NCBI RefSeq assembly: GCF_026914265.1
Contig: NC_069125.1
Span: 8,185,617 to 8,249,616, forward strand
Direction of reading: 5' to 3'
DNA: 64,000 nucleotides
DNA from: Mya arenaria
Taxonomy: Eukaryota; Mollusca; Bivalvia; Myida; Myidae
In this document: in pieces, positions 1 to 12,600 of the stretch
Position numbering within the stretch: the first letter of the stretch is position 1
How the letters are laid out: every line of letters begins with the position of its first letter
Position numbers and translations under genes: made by a program
Notes under the pieces: generated by a model
Databases searched by the model: none
Told to the model about the DNA's origin: nothing
What the model saw: only the letters and a program-made list of their open reading frames with translations

Positions 1-94
1 GAAATATTTTTTTTAGATATTGCCAGATAAAGAAAAAATGACTCATTCCAAAAAAAGTTGTCAAAACGGTAAATCTGTGAGAATGCAGCTTTAA
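1..94. mobile_element. MITE family A, right end (partial)
   Basis: The window opens inside an inverted-repeat element. Its right end reads GTGAGAATGCAGCTTTAA (77-94), the reverse complement of the family A start TAAAGCTGCACTCTCAC. Other copies lie at 2254-2612, 25031-25268 and 51945-57715. It has no coding capacity and the left end lies outside the window. Confidence 0.7.
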
Positions 95-740
95 ATACAA
101 TCTGAACAGGCCATATCATTGTGTTTTTGGTAGAACATTTATATGGTCATTGTAGGCCTCTTCTAAACATCTTATCGTACGACCACTTTTTCCAATCGCT
201 TATTCTAAGCACGAATATTGTTATTTATGTATTGCTACTTAATAAGGAGGGGCTGGCCATGACAAGTTCAACCAAGTGGGAGACGTGAATAATAAACCAC
301 AGTCAGTGAAAAGGACATTTATTCAAAATACGAACACGACTTAAAGTCAATAGGGTGGGCTGTGTCAGAAAAAAACACACAATAATTGCAACTAGTTCAT
401 ACCTTATCAATTATTTTTTTTGAAAATTTATCGTTCGTCTTGCTGTGCCGGGCTATGGCAGATTTAAACGATGAATATTCCACATACACCGCTAAAGAAT
501 TATTAGGTTTACGATTTGGTCATTGACGCATTAATAAATTAATTTGCGAATGTTATTCTGTGACGACAATATGTTTAGTTCAAGTCATTAAGTATTTTCT
601 AAAACCCGTCTCTCAGAAAAATGACAGCGCAATCTTTACTTCTTCAAGTTTATGTATTCGTCACGGTGATGAACGATCTGTTTTAAAGGCGCACTCCACG
701 GTTAAATGCACATTTTTTCTTAAATTGTATTGCCTTGTTA

Positions 741-1025
741 TGCACCAGTCAATTGTAAAAGGTCCGGGGGTATACCGGGGATAGCTGTTTTTACCTTTCA
801 GGTGGCCCCGCAGTGCCGGGTGAATGCGGTGGTTTTGTCTTCGCTTTAAATATAGCGGGGAATGGACCCTACCTAGGGTCCCTGGAATGCGGGGGCATTT
901 GGCGGGGATTTTACCATCTGTTCTTTCCCGCAGGGCGGGTTTTTTAGCCGGGGTTGGCTGGACCGAAAGTCAAAGTCCCCGATATTCCCCGGACCTGGGG
1001 GCCGTGGTTGCAATTGACTGATGCA
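741..1025. mobile_element. MITE family B (PIF/Harbinger-like), copy 1
   Basis: A GC-rich 285-bp element begins TGCACCAGTCAATTG and ends CAATTGACTGATGCA. TTA flanks it on both sides (738-740 and 1026-1028), which fits the 3-bp TWA target duplication of PIF/Harbinger elements. A second copy lies at 31454-31708. The interior carries repeated short CCGGGG-type motifs and no transposase. The equivalent site in duplicated copy B (near 3045) is empty, so it inserted after the duplication. Confidence 0.75.
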
Positions 1026-1846
1026 TTAAGTTTAAATCATCTGACTTTTATGATCGAAATTAAAAATGCATATGATTTGGAGACAGATATAAAGCGATAT
1101 TTTTGCGCTTTCTAACTGGGGATTTTATGGCCACGTAGCTATTACTTAAGCAAAGAAAACAACAACAACATTTAAAGAGGATAAAATTTTGGTATCATTT
1201 CCTTAAACATATGTCATTTTTGGATGTTTTAACCTTCAAATGAGATACACATGAAAATGCATAAATATATTCATGCATTTTCATGTGTAACTCCTTTGAC
1301 TTTAATGAAAAATGACAACAAAAAGAGATATGTTTAAGGTAATGATAACAAAATGTGAACCTCTTTAAATGTTTTTTTAATATTAATAATATATTCATGT
1401 TAAACTCATATATTTATTTTGCATCAACCTACATGGTGCACCTTTTAAGAATGTTCTCAAAAATGTTCCGTTTTAAGACCTGCCGCTCAAGGTATTTTCT
1501 TCATTCATTCAAGTGTCCCGAGTATTATTATACTATGAATAGAAAACTGTCAGTAAACATTCTATTTAAAATAAATCATGCTCAAATAGTTCATCTATAA
1601 ACTCTTGCGCTATTTTTAAGAAAAACGCTTACGTCAATAATAAAATCATGAATTACCCTGAAATAAACCTTTTTTGTTCATTTAGATGGTCATTGTCACC
1701 CCCCCCCCCCTCCCCCCTATCAACGATCTTATCGTACGACCACTTTTTCCAATCGCTTATTCTAAGCACAAATATTGTTATATGTTGTATATTTTGAAAC
1801 AAATTATTTAGTTGGACACGTAATACACAACTGGTTTGCCTGAACA

Positions 1847-2050
1847 TCTAGTTTGGAAACGCGGCTAGTTTGGCTGAACAGCTAGTTTGGAAACGCGGCT
1901 AGTTTGGCTGAACATCTAGTTTGGAAACGCGGCTAGTTTGGCTGAACAGCTAGTTTGGAAACGCGGCTAGTTTGGCTGAACATCTAGTTTGGAAACGCGG
2001 CTAGTTTGGAAACGCGGCTAGTTTGGCTGAACAGCTAGTTTGGAAACGCA
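1847..2050. repeat. 34-bp tandem repeat
   Basis: About six copies of a 34-bp unit with core CTAGTTTGGAAACGCGG followed by CTAGTTTGGCTGAACA. The last unit is rearranged. The array lies in copy B of the segmental duplication only. Confidence 0.85.
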
Positions 2051-2253
2051 GCAATTTTGAATGTGGAAATAGAAATATTGGATCATTTTTCATAAAACTA
2101 TTAAATTCTTGATCCTACGTTATATGGTCGTACGCGCATTGATGCGATATCCCAATATGTACAACACCAGAGACAAAGAAATGGCAAAATATTTTATATA
2201 AAAATAAGTGTGTTCAGATGGCTGCATATACCGTTTCTTCCGCTAACACATTC

Positions 2254-2612
2254 TAAAGCTGCATTCTCACAAATTAAACGTTTTGATTTTTTTTTGATTT
2301 TTCTTGTCTTGGAACGAGCCGATTTTTTTGCGAAAATGCACGGACACCAGTTATATAAGACTGCTAACAAAAATAAGACCCCACAGTATTATATTTAAGT
2401 TAAAAATGATGTTTTATGCATTTTTCTTCAACCGTAAGTAACGGTTTAAGCCATAAAACATTTATTTTCGAACGGAAATATGAAAATCTGCCATCTGATC
2501 TTTTGTCAGCAATCTTTTATCACTGATTTGCAAACATTTACGCAAAAATTTGCTTTTTCCAAGACAATTTTTTTTTTGTAAAAACGGTAAATCTGTGAGA
2601 GTGCAGCTTTAA
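2254..2612. mobile_element. MITE family A, complete copy
   Basis: A 359-bp element begins TAAAGCTGCATTCTCACA and ends GAGAGTGCAGCTTTAA, so the termini are inverted repeats. A central palindrome around ACCGTAAGTAACGGTTT lies near 2430-2450. It is non-coding and interrupts copy B of the segmental duplication. Confidence 0.75.
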
Positions 2613-3066
2613 GGCGTATGGGTAAAATACGAACACGACTTGAAGTCAATACGACGCGGATTTGTCAGAGAGCAACAATAATTCCAACTAGTTCGTACCT
2701 TATCATTTATTTGGAAGTCTACATAAACATTATTCGTCCGTCTTGCTGTGCCGGGCTATGCCAGATTCGAACGATTATTATACCACATAGACCTCCAAAT
2801 AAATATTAGGTTTACGATTTGGCCATTGACGCATTAATAAATTAATTTGCGAATGTTATTCTGTGTCGACAATATGTTTAGTTTAAGCCATTAAGTATTT
2901 TTTAAAACCCGTCTTTCAGAAAAATGTCAGCGCAATCTTTACTTCTTCAAGTTTATGTATTCGTCACGGTGATGAACGATCTGTTTTAAAGGCGCACTCC
3001 ATGGTTAAATGCAAACATTTTTTTCTTAAATTGTATTGTCTTCTTTAATATGTTTAAATCATCTGG

Positions 3067-3320
3067 TCCCGATTTCTTGAAACTTCTTAAGTTTAACAGA
3101 CTTACGTAGCTTATTTTGATAAGCAATATTTCTTACTTTAACTTTTTTTTTCATCAATAAAAGTTAGTTTATTGTGATAACCTGACAAGATAACCTCCAT
3201 AAAAAGTCTAAAAGCTTTCAAAGAAGTAAATATTACACAACTTTAGAAGAAGAAAAATAGTGAGCTAATTTTAATCATGTTATAACAAGCTTAGGTAGTT
3301 CCGAGAAATCCGCCCCTGAC
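3067..3320. mobile_element. Small inverted-repeat insertion (MITE-like)
   Basis: This stretch interrupts copy B of the segmental duplication; copy A reads straight across the site at about 1043-1048. Its left end, GTCCCGATTTCTTGAAACT, and right end, AGTTCCGAGAAATCCGCCC, are imperfect inverted repeats. No coding capacity is seen. Confidence 0.5.
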
Positions 3321-4039
3321 CTTCATGATGGAAATAAATGCATATGATTTAGATAGTGATAAAAAAGCGATATTTTTGCGCCTTTAAACTTGGAATGTTA
3401 TGGCCAGGTAGCATTTTTTTAACAAACAAAAACGAAACATTTATAGAGGTTAACATTTTGTTTTCATTACCTTAATCATTTTTAAAGTCAAATGAGCTAA
3501 TTATGAAATATATATTTTGATTTGTATCAACCTATATGGTGCACCTTTAAGAAGTCAATACATGTTCTCAAAAATGTTCCGTTTTAAGACCTGCCGCTCC
3601 GGGTATTTTTTTCATTCATTCAAGTGTCCCAAGTATTATTATACTTTGAATAGAAAATTGTCAGTAAACATTCTATTTAAAATAAATCATGCTCAAATAG
3701 TTCATCTTATGAACTCTTGCGCTATTTTTAAGAAAAACGCTTACGTCAATAATAAAAGCATGACTTACCCTGAAATAAACCTTTTTTGTTGTAACAAAAA
3801 CCAATTCTGCACGTACGATGTAATGTCAAACTGTAATCCTTGTGAACCATGAACACAAATGAACAACGAATGGAATGCTGTATAAATGGGCCTGGTATAT
3901 AGGGTATAATATCGTTTTTTCTTGTATAATCGAAACACTCCACTCCGAACGAAGTTTTGCTAAATTATTTTAATCGGGGTTACACTCGTTTGTATAAAGA
4001 TTTTTATTTGAAATAGGAAAGTTTATTTTTGTATAATGA

Positions 4040-4135
4040 AAACACTCTCAGCGAAGTGCTGTAATAATACCAAACGCCAAAGCGAAGTGACGTAATAATA
4101 CCAAACGCCAAAGCGAAGTGACGTAATATTACCAT
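4040..4135. repeat. 31-bp tandem repeat, about 3 copies
   Basis: The unit GCGAAGTGACGTAATAATAC plus CAAACGCCAAA is repeated nearly perfectly. No function is visible. Confidence 0.7.
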
Positions 4136-4139
4136 AAGC

Positions 4140-4885
4140 CAGGGAAGATCTACACGTTTGTACTAAAAATACTTTCCTTTATAAAAGAAAAGATAGACCG
4201 AAAAATGTTTTCAAACGAAAGACACGATATTACAGATTGATATCAAAACAATTTGGGAAAGTCGTGCGGTTACATTGCTTTTCGGTTGGATTGTTTTTTA
4301 AAAACAAGGGTACGAAACTTCATTCCGACAGCCTCTGGCATTATGACGACCGAGGTTATATTTAAATCATTGGTCATACATTATGCAGTTGTTTCTCAGT
4401 TTAATACCTTCACGCATATTGTTGTATTAGGATGTATAAAATGGTTGTATGTACTGTTTCAATCTTTGTATTTTGTGTGCATCTCACTTAATGTTGTCTG
4501 TTATTTGTCCATGACCGAAGACTTGTATTGCCGATATTGCCAATAAAACTAGAAAACTTGAAACTCTATTCAGTCATGCAAGAGGCAGTCGATATAATTC
4601 AAAAAATGACCCAGATCTTCAATTCATAGCATATTATTAATATTCTACCTGAATTAAACACAACCTATTCAACAACCAAGTTAACCCGGTTTTAATCTAC
4701 TACTACCGTAAAATAGCATAATAATTTAGAATGAACATTTAGCCTAGTTACATGATGTTAAGGTTTTGTATATAATATTAAAAACACGAAAACAACAGAA
4801 GCTTTTGTTAAATATCAAAAATTTTATGTCCTAACTATTTTGCTAATATTATTTGATTTGAATCTTATTTGAATTCATTTAATAT
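4140..4885. other. Intergenic, possible retroposon 3' end near 4560
   Basis: No gene is supported. An open frame at 4253-4546 on the plus strand (97 residues) has no recognised domain. It is followed by AATAAAACTAGAAAACTTG (4543-4561), an A-rich tail resembling the 3' end of an old LINE or other retroposon. This is inference from style only. The remainder is AT-rich and featureless. Confidence 0.25.
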
Positions 4886-4892
4886 CTTCCAC

Positions 4893-5118
4893 CACAGGCA
4901 TCTGAATCATTGTTTGTCACTAAAATGTTGTTTAAAACCATTTTGGCTACATACAATGAGATAAACAACACATCTGAAGATATTTAGTGTCTTTGATATA
5001 CAAAAGTATATCAAAGACACTAAATATCTTCAGATGTGTTGTTTATCTCATTGTATGTAGCCAAAATGGTTTTAAACAACATTTTAGTGACAAACAATGA
5101 TTATCTCAGATGCCTGTG
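4893..5118. mobile_element. 226-bp palindromic hAT-like MITE
   Basis: The element starts CACAGGCATCTGA and ends TCAGATGCCTGTG. The 8-bp direct repeat TCTTCCAC lies immediately outside both ends (4885-4892 and 5119-5126), matching the 8-bp target duplication of hAT transposons. Inside, 4908-5099 forms an uninterrupted inverted repeat with 94-bp arms and a 4-base loop (AAAA, 5002-5005). There is no coding capacity. Identical arms imply recent insertion or gene conversion. Confidence 0.8.
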
Positions 5119-5126
5119 TCTTCCAC

Positions 5127-6207
5127 GTTCTGAATTGCATTATTGATATATTATTTGATTTGCATTTTGTCGTAAAATAGCTCTGTGAGCTAGTGCTATA
5201 ATGTATGTATATCCGACGTGAAATACAATTTCTTATTTTCTAATTCTTAAATGAAACGCTTCTTCCAAAATGTATAAGGAATATATCGAATGGACTGCAT
5301 TCAATTGTATGTCAGAAAATGATACAGCTAATAAGTAAAATAAGCCTTAAACCATACTTCCTTAACTTGGTTTGTGAACTACTTTTTCAACCCTCGAAAT
5401 AGAGCGATCCATATTCAGGAAGTGGCATTGAGAAATGAAATGGTGCCCATACCCGCGCACGTTTGAGCCAAAATAAACATTTCGGGGGATTTTATATCAA
5501 AATCAGTGAATAAGTTGAGAACTTGTTATTTCAGACTCATTCCTAGCAAGTATTGGTTAGTGTTGTCAATATGCATTTACCAAATAAACGTGGTATAGAT
5601 CATTTTAAATTGATAAATCAACCGGCTTACTGTTCAACATTACATTAAGTCAACTGGCCATACCTGTTTAAAACAGTCCATCCACCTGATAAATCAATAA
5701 CAGGCATCTGCCGATTAACCAAAATAAATGTATGGTGAATTTGATAAATACTGCCATCCCACAACTTTTAAACCTAAGAGCAATTAGTGGTGAACATTAT
5801 ATTTTATCAAATGCGAGAGCAGTATAGTTTTTCCAATGCATTTAGTAAATCAGCCGTCAGCCATCATTGATTTTAATCAGGTGAAGCTGTGTTGCATCAA
5901 ACCATTAACTTTGGTAAGTACATACTAACATTCTTAAACCATTACTAAGAACTGCACTGAAATAGGTATACATGGAGTTAGTTACAACTCCCAACAGATG
6001 TCTAAGACCCTTAACCCTATTTTAGTCCTTAGAACCCTCACTAGGTTTTTAGGATTGAGATTTTTCTTCTGTTGCTTATCTTCCCGGAATCAACCTTAAT
6101 GACACTTTTGATCAAACAGTAAACCGGTACAAAATATGATGGACACAAATGACAAAATGTAACAACACACATTTTTACCAAATTAACAACAGTTTTTAAA
6201 ATATTTG
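5127..6207. other. Intergenic, downstream of PES1
   Basis: AT-rich sequence between the palindromic MITE and the presumed PES1 polyadenylation signal. No open frame, RNA gene or clear repeat was recognised. Confidence 0.5.
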
Positions 6208-6673
6208 TTTATTTTATATCTCATTAAAGGAACAGGCATTAGCGTTCTGAGTTTACCTTTACCAGAGAAGTAAATTTCTCTGTTTCCAAAGAACACTATT
6301 TCTAAAACATGCACTTTCAATGATGAATGTTATATACTTTTTTTCGAACAATGTTATCAGGAATGCTCAAAAGACAGTTATTTTTCAGCACACTAGAATA
6401 ATTTTACATTGTACTGAAATATTGGTATCAAAAATTTCATCCAGCCATTCATTAACAATATTATCCAGATTTTCATGAACAGTATTGCCAATATTTTCAT
6501 AAACAATATTACTGATTGTTTCATGAACAAGATTTTAATAAACAATATTGTCAAGAGCTTCATGAACAATATTATAAAGTTTACATGATTCATTTTGTCA
6601 AGATTTTCATGAACACTAATACTAGAAAGAGTTTCATGAACAATAAAATCAATATTTTCTTTTAATGCATTCT
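6208..6673 (-). other. PES1 3' untranslated region with degenerate repeat
   Basis: Minus-strand 3' UTR of PES1. The first clear AATAAA signal downstream of the stop lies at 6213-6208. Between about 6420 and 6650 is a decayed array of roughly 30-bp units containing TTCATGAACAATATT. It creates a spurious 94-residue open frame on the minus strand that I do not regard as coding. Confidence 0.5.
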
Positions 6674-9600
6674 TCAAGTCAATTTCTGTTTCTTCTTTTC
6701 CTTTTTCTTCTCCTTATCAATGGCTACTCTCTTCTCCTTTAAAACCCTCGCCTGAAAATAAACACACACACAAACATAAATGCAAGGAGAGAAACAACTA
6801 AAACATATGGAAAAAGACACAATAGTGGTAGATGTCACCAAAGTGCTAATGTACAAGGTTAAATAGGACAACTGCTTGAAATGACAAAAAACAAATGAAA
6901 CAAGTGCTACCTCAGTCACGTGACAAATGAGATAAAATCCTTTCATCTTAAAACTTGCTTAATGGTAAACAGATTCACTGAATGCTTCATCTCATAAAAA
7001 AAATGCCAACTGACACAAAATATGCCAATCCTAGTTTTAGGTCTTCAAGTTTGGTGACAAGTGGTTGAAAGTTTAACCAAGTTTAAAGATAGGGCACTGT
7101 TTATACAGTATTTGCCTTGACATATCTGGTTATCGAACCTGACTGATATAATCTGCCAATACACATTCTGACCAAATTTGGTGATGATTCGACACAGGCT
7201 CCTAAATTAATTGAATGGACAAAACCTATTTCTAGGTAATTCATATAATTAAAGAGCGATACCTCTCGAGTGACTACAGCAATATGACTGGTTATCAAAC
7301 TTGTCCTAGATGTTCAAAATACATCTGTTTTTTACAGTTATGGTTTAATCAAAAGTTTTTGGACAACGACAGTGCTTAGGCTATGACAACACCATGACTT
7401 TTTTCCTATGAAAAACAAATAACCTAAAGATGACACAACAACAAATTTTAAAGTAGATTTACTTTTTCCCTAAAAATAACTAAAAATGATGTCACTCAAA
7501 CATAAACTAACCTCCTGGGCATTCTTTTTCCGTGAGTGCATGATTTTATTGTAAAGCCTCTTCTTTTTCTTGGGAATCATCATCTCGGCCAGGCGCCGCT
7601 CCTCTGCCGTCTTTTGCTGGTGACGCTTGTGTGTGTTTTCTACCTCAACTGTCCCGGCTTCAACGGACATGTTCAACTCCTACGACATAAAAAATATCAT
7701 AAGTACTATTTATACAAGTATTTTTACAGTTCACACATAACTCCATTCTTTAATGGGCGGTGCCTCTTTATGGCTGATTATGCTTTTGTGTCCTCTGTTT
7801 CTATAGACATATTTAGCTACTGTTTGGAAACACTTTATCATCGTTAAAAATTATCAATAACGAACATAAAAACACACATACAGTCAAACCCTGCTGACTT
7901 GAACTCCCAGGGACCAGCGTAGATATATCAAGCCACAGAAAATATGACTAGCGCGGGAATGCTTAAGAAATCAGTCCATTAAATCCAGTTTGAGCCAGAG
8001 AGGAATTCCAGCCAAGCAAGTTTGAGCAATTGGGGTTCGACTGTACCTGGGATACCTTAAGCATATTTCATCAACAAACATTTCTGTTGTTTACCTTTTT
8101 ACTCTTTTTCTTTGAATCAGCTTTCTTTTTCTTTGCTGGAGGACCGGTTTCCTCTGGAAAAGAATGAATAATTTCATGATTTCAAATTTAACTTTTTTGT
8201 TCATAACTTTGCTTCAGTGATTGAGCTAACAAGGATATTACTGTCATAGTTGTTTACATAAGAATCGTTACTACTCAGCAAGGTTTAATGGATACAAATT
8301 GTGATCGGAAGTATTTCTGACAAGATTTGAGTCAACTGTTCCAGCTGTACTTGTTTAATTAAAATATACAAGCTGATCATTAAATAATTCACTTTATAAG
8401 TTTACACAATGTTGTTAAAAATTTGTTAACTTAAACAAAGTTTCAAACAATCTGCCCATTGTAAATATTTCAAACGAGGTAAAATCTTATACAACTAATT
8501 GATGGCTGCATTAGGATTTTCATCCTTTATTAACTATCATAATCTTCTGAGGCCACAATTCATCAAAAGTTAGTTTGGCGCTTTGTAGCCCCATTTCCAG
8601 GTTTAGCTATGTAAGTAGATTTTTGTTTAACTTCCTAGCCCCTTAATTACATCATGAAAAACAAAACAATGTTTATTGTTTTTCCCATTGGAGTTGGTAA
8701 AAAGTTTTTGTTGTATCAGTCACTTTTTGTTAATTATGGCATGAGGTATTTAACAGACAAATGCAATAACCTCAAACAGTATTAAAAGACTGGATAAAAA
8801 CCTCTTCTTTTGATTAACGGAAGTTGTAAATATGAACAAGAGCATCACAAGGGGATATCAATGTTTGTTTTTAGTTGAAAATGGACATAAGTCTTCAATT
8901 TAAAAGCCTGAGTTATGGGCCTTGCTACACATGTGCAGTTTGTCTTAAGCTACATTAGTGTCATTTGATTATCTTGTTTAATGATTGGAGTAGGACGGTC
9001 AACATTAAGAAATTAAGTAAAGCCTGAGTTTAAATTTTTGTGTGTTTTATTTTGGAACTGTTCCCGTTTGATCTTCAGATTTATGTTAAGATTATATTTC
9101 TACACCCGATTAATGAACCCCCTGCATACCTGACTGTTCATCATCACTGTCCTCATCCGACTCCTCACTGTCGTCTTCCTCCTCACTGGAATCTTCCACA
9201 ACACTTCCGCTCTCTTCACCACCTTCTGCCTCCTCCTCCTCCTCATCTTCAATATCACTGTCTTCCTCTTCCTCCTCAATACCTGTAAAAAATGAAACCC
9301 TTATGAATGTGGATAAAAATAAAAAGCAATTTCAAGTTGATGCCAATGCCCTTTTATTTTTATGACCATCATCATTTGCATCATAATCAAATAATTTTAT
9401 AACGAAACAAAAATGCGAACTCTTGCATTTAATTGAATTACTGACATTTAAAGTTGATTTTTTAATGTTATCTAAACTCAAGAATGAGTGATATCTGGAC
9501 AAAATTCCCTAATAAATAAGAAAATAAAATAAAAACATTAAGAGTACCGGTCTTTGAAAATCAATCTGAAGTTGGCCATATAGTAACGGTACAAAAAGTC

Positions 9601-12600
9601 ACGTTATAAGGCAAAAAAGATATAATATCTTATTTTGCCTTATAAGCATTTGCTGATGTTATATTTAAATAAAGGAAACCCAAAATCGCGCATACCAGAA
9701 TCAATACCTCTCTGTCTGTTAACGAGAGCCTGTTTCTCAGGTGGGACGTATTCCCCTTCTTGCTCCACAACGAACGGCGAGAGGTGGGGTGGCAGGGTCT
9801 CCCCCATGAAGTAGTCCTTGACGGGCAGCAGCATGCGGGCGTTCACGCTGTCAAACACCCATTGGGGCTGCACATAGTACCTGTAGTGATAATGGAATAC
9901 ATGTACAAGGGGGTGGGGGGGGGGGGGGGGGGGGGTAGGGGGCAGTGTCTCCCCCATGAAGTAGTCCTTGATGGGCAGTTGCAAGCAGGCATTCACGCTG
10001 TCAAACACCCACTGGGGCTGCACATAGTACCTGCAGAGATAATGGAATACATGTAAAAGGGGGTTGGGGGGCAGGGTCCCCAAATGAAGTAGTCCTTGAT
10101 GGGTAGTAGCATGCGGACATTCATGCTGTCAAACACCTACTGCACATAGTACCTGCATGGATGGGTGAGTGCATATAGATCAGCATTACAAAAGATCAAG
10201 CCTAAATTTCCATATTATAAGGTGTGTTTCTTTTTAAAGGCAATATACCAAATACATCAGCATCAGACAAGGTACATTCATTTGTCTTATACTCTTGGAT
10301 GAATAAGCCAAAAGCACTTACACTAGTGCTAGGCATCAACATTTTAACAAGCCTTGCTGGTCTGCTCTCTACAGTTACGAATTTGAACAACCCCGGAAAG
10401 TATTTTACCATTGCAGAGTTGTACTAGTTTTGTACACTGAATGTCCACAAAATGTATGTATATTGTACTAGAATTGCACCATCATTCCAATACAATAATC
10501 AACAATAATCAACAAGCAGAAATTCATACACAAATGTTTGCAATCTAAAGTGATGGATTATGTAAAGTTAACACTTTGTGCAAGTCCTAAAAACAGTGCA
10601 GTGTCTTAAACCACTGATAACAGTAAACAAACATCAAACGAACCTAGAGAGGTATGTGTTTGCCATTGTCGGCCTGTCTACAATCTGATGCGTGATTTTC
10701 TCGTCTGTCTCCGGATAGCTTGACCCCACAGCATGGGTCGAGTGCCAGGATACCTCACCACCGAACGACCTGAAAACAATTTAATTTGTTTCAAATACAT
10801 GTTCCATCAAACCACCTGAATTTAGTGGTCACCTCTATTTTCTGGTCACTCAAAATTCCTCCGGTAAGCTTTTACCATATAAAGAACATTTATTAAGTGC
10901 CCAACTGTCAAATGCTGCAGCAGTCACTAACCTTTGTTCCCATAAAGCCTTTTTAGCACTAATGAACAGCCACTAATTCCCCCTTACTGACAATTCAACT
11001 AATAAATTCTCGTGCTGTGATTTATCAATTAAATCACATGTTTTTGAATAAATAGCTTTAATTATATGGACAATTATTCCACATGTTTTCTCATCGAGGA
11101 ATAATGTATATTACATGTTTGCAAATGTTTTGATCAGAATTAAGATACCGTAAATAGATGCTTGCATAAACATTATCAAGTCAATGATCAAATATTGCAA
11201 ATGAGCCCCGATTATTATGGATCTACAGTTTGCATTGTTAAAGCTACAAAATTCTATTAAATTCTATTTTCAGTACACACATTTCTCTTAATATTTATTT
11301 TTTTAATTTTGATCATGGGTGACAGTAAGACAAATCCCAAGTGTTTGACTCTGAGAGAAGGTGTTCGTCCTCGATAATCGTTTCACCACTACTTTACAGA
11401 TCATACACTTTTTTTAAAAACAATTTGTTGTTTTTTAACACTGACAAAACAATCTCTAATGTTATGATTATCATTAAGACAAAATATCTCAGAAAGTAAG
11501 CGAGGCCCTTAAAGACGTTCTGCAAATTAAGAAATATATCTGCAAGTCAACTCCACAAAAATATAACCTAATTTGATTATAAACACCAATGTTCCAGCAG
11601 CCCCTCTTAATCAAGATAAACTTAAAGACCCTTAATATATTTTCTGGAATTTCCCTTATAATATAAAATTGTAGTTCCTCACCTGATAATGAACACCAGT
11701 GTCTCGCGTGGCACCTCTCTATTCAAGAAGAACTTGAGGCCCTTAAAGAGGTTCTGGAATTTCTCCAGCTTTTCCTGCTCTTGTTTGGCCAGCTCAACCC
11801 TCTCAGGATCATCAGTCTGAAACAAGACAGCTCGTAAATCAAGGGCTGATAAAACATTCTAAATGCTTCTGTTTCATTGACACCCTGATATAATTGTAGT
11901 TAACATGGGCCTAAGTTAATATGCTTCTGTTTCATTGACACCCTGATATAATTGTAGTTAATATAGGCCTAAGTTAATATGCTTCTGTTTCATTGACACC
12001 CTGATATAATTGTAGTTAACATAGGCCTAAGTTAATATGCTTTCATCAATAATATGCATGGGAAAATGATCAGAGAAATCGGGTTAAAACTCTTTAATTC
12101 CATGTTGAATACACAGGGAGATGCAAAATTGGAACAATGGTCTGTGATAACTGCCAGTTCTGAAATTGGCCCATATAAGGAACTTGGAAATTATTTTGTC
12201 AAAAACAAACTACAATATAGTCAGTGATTTTTTTGGAAATATTTTCACCCCCTGTCCCTTGCAAATTGGGAAAAAAGTTGAAAATTACAAAATAAGGCAA
12301 AAATAGCTTATTTGATGGCAATAATACATGTTTTCACTTTTTTATGCATAGATTATGCTGTGAAATATTTCAAGAAATTCATTGCTTTTTTATTCATAAA
12401 TGTTATCTGCATTTATCAGATTGGGAAATAGTTATAATTTTTTTGGGGAAACAGCCCCAAACATGTTCAATCAATCTTAAAAGTTGGTATAAGTTATAAC
12501 TCATTACGTTTCACTTCCTGATGCATATGTTACTAAACCCCACCCATGAGAACCAATAGAATTTAATGTATTTATTCTGTATGACAGGAAATATTGATTT

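Larger units (their letters stand above)
150..3795. repeat. Old tandem segmental duplication (copy A about 150-1683, copy B about 1684-3795)
   Basis: The same series of blocks occurs twice in the same order. Block 170-225 matches 1729-1782, 306-735 matches 2628-3045, 1048-1135 matches 3322-3405, and 1455-1680 matches 3560-3790. The copies differ by scattered substitutions and by private insertions. Copy A carries a MITE at 741-1025. Copy B carries a 34-bp array, a family A MITE and an inverted-repeat insert at about 3067-3320. No gene is recognised in either copy; short reading frames here are not conserved between them. Confidence 0.8.
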
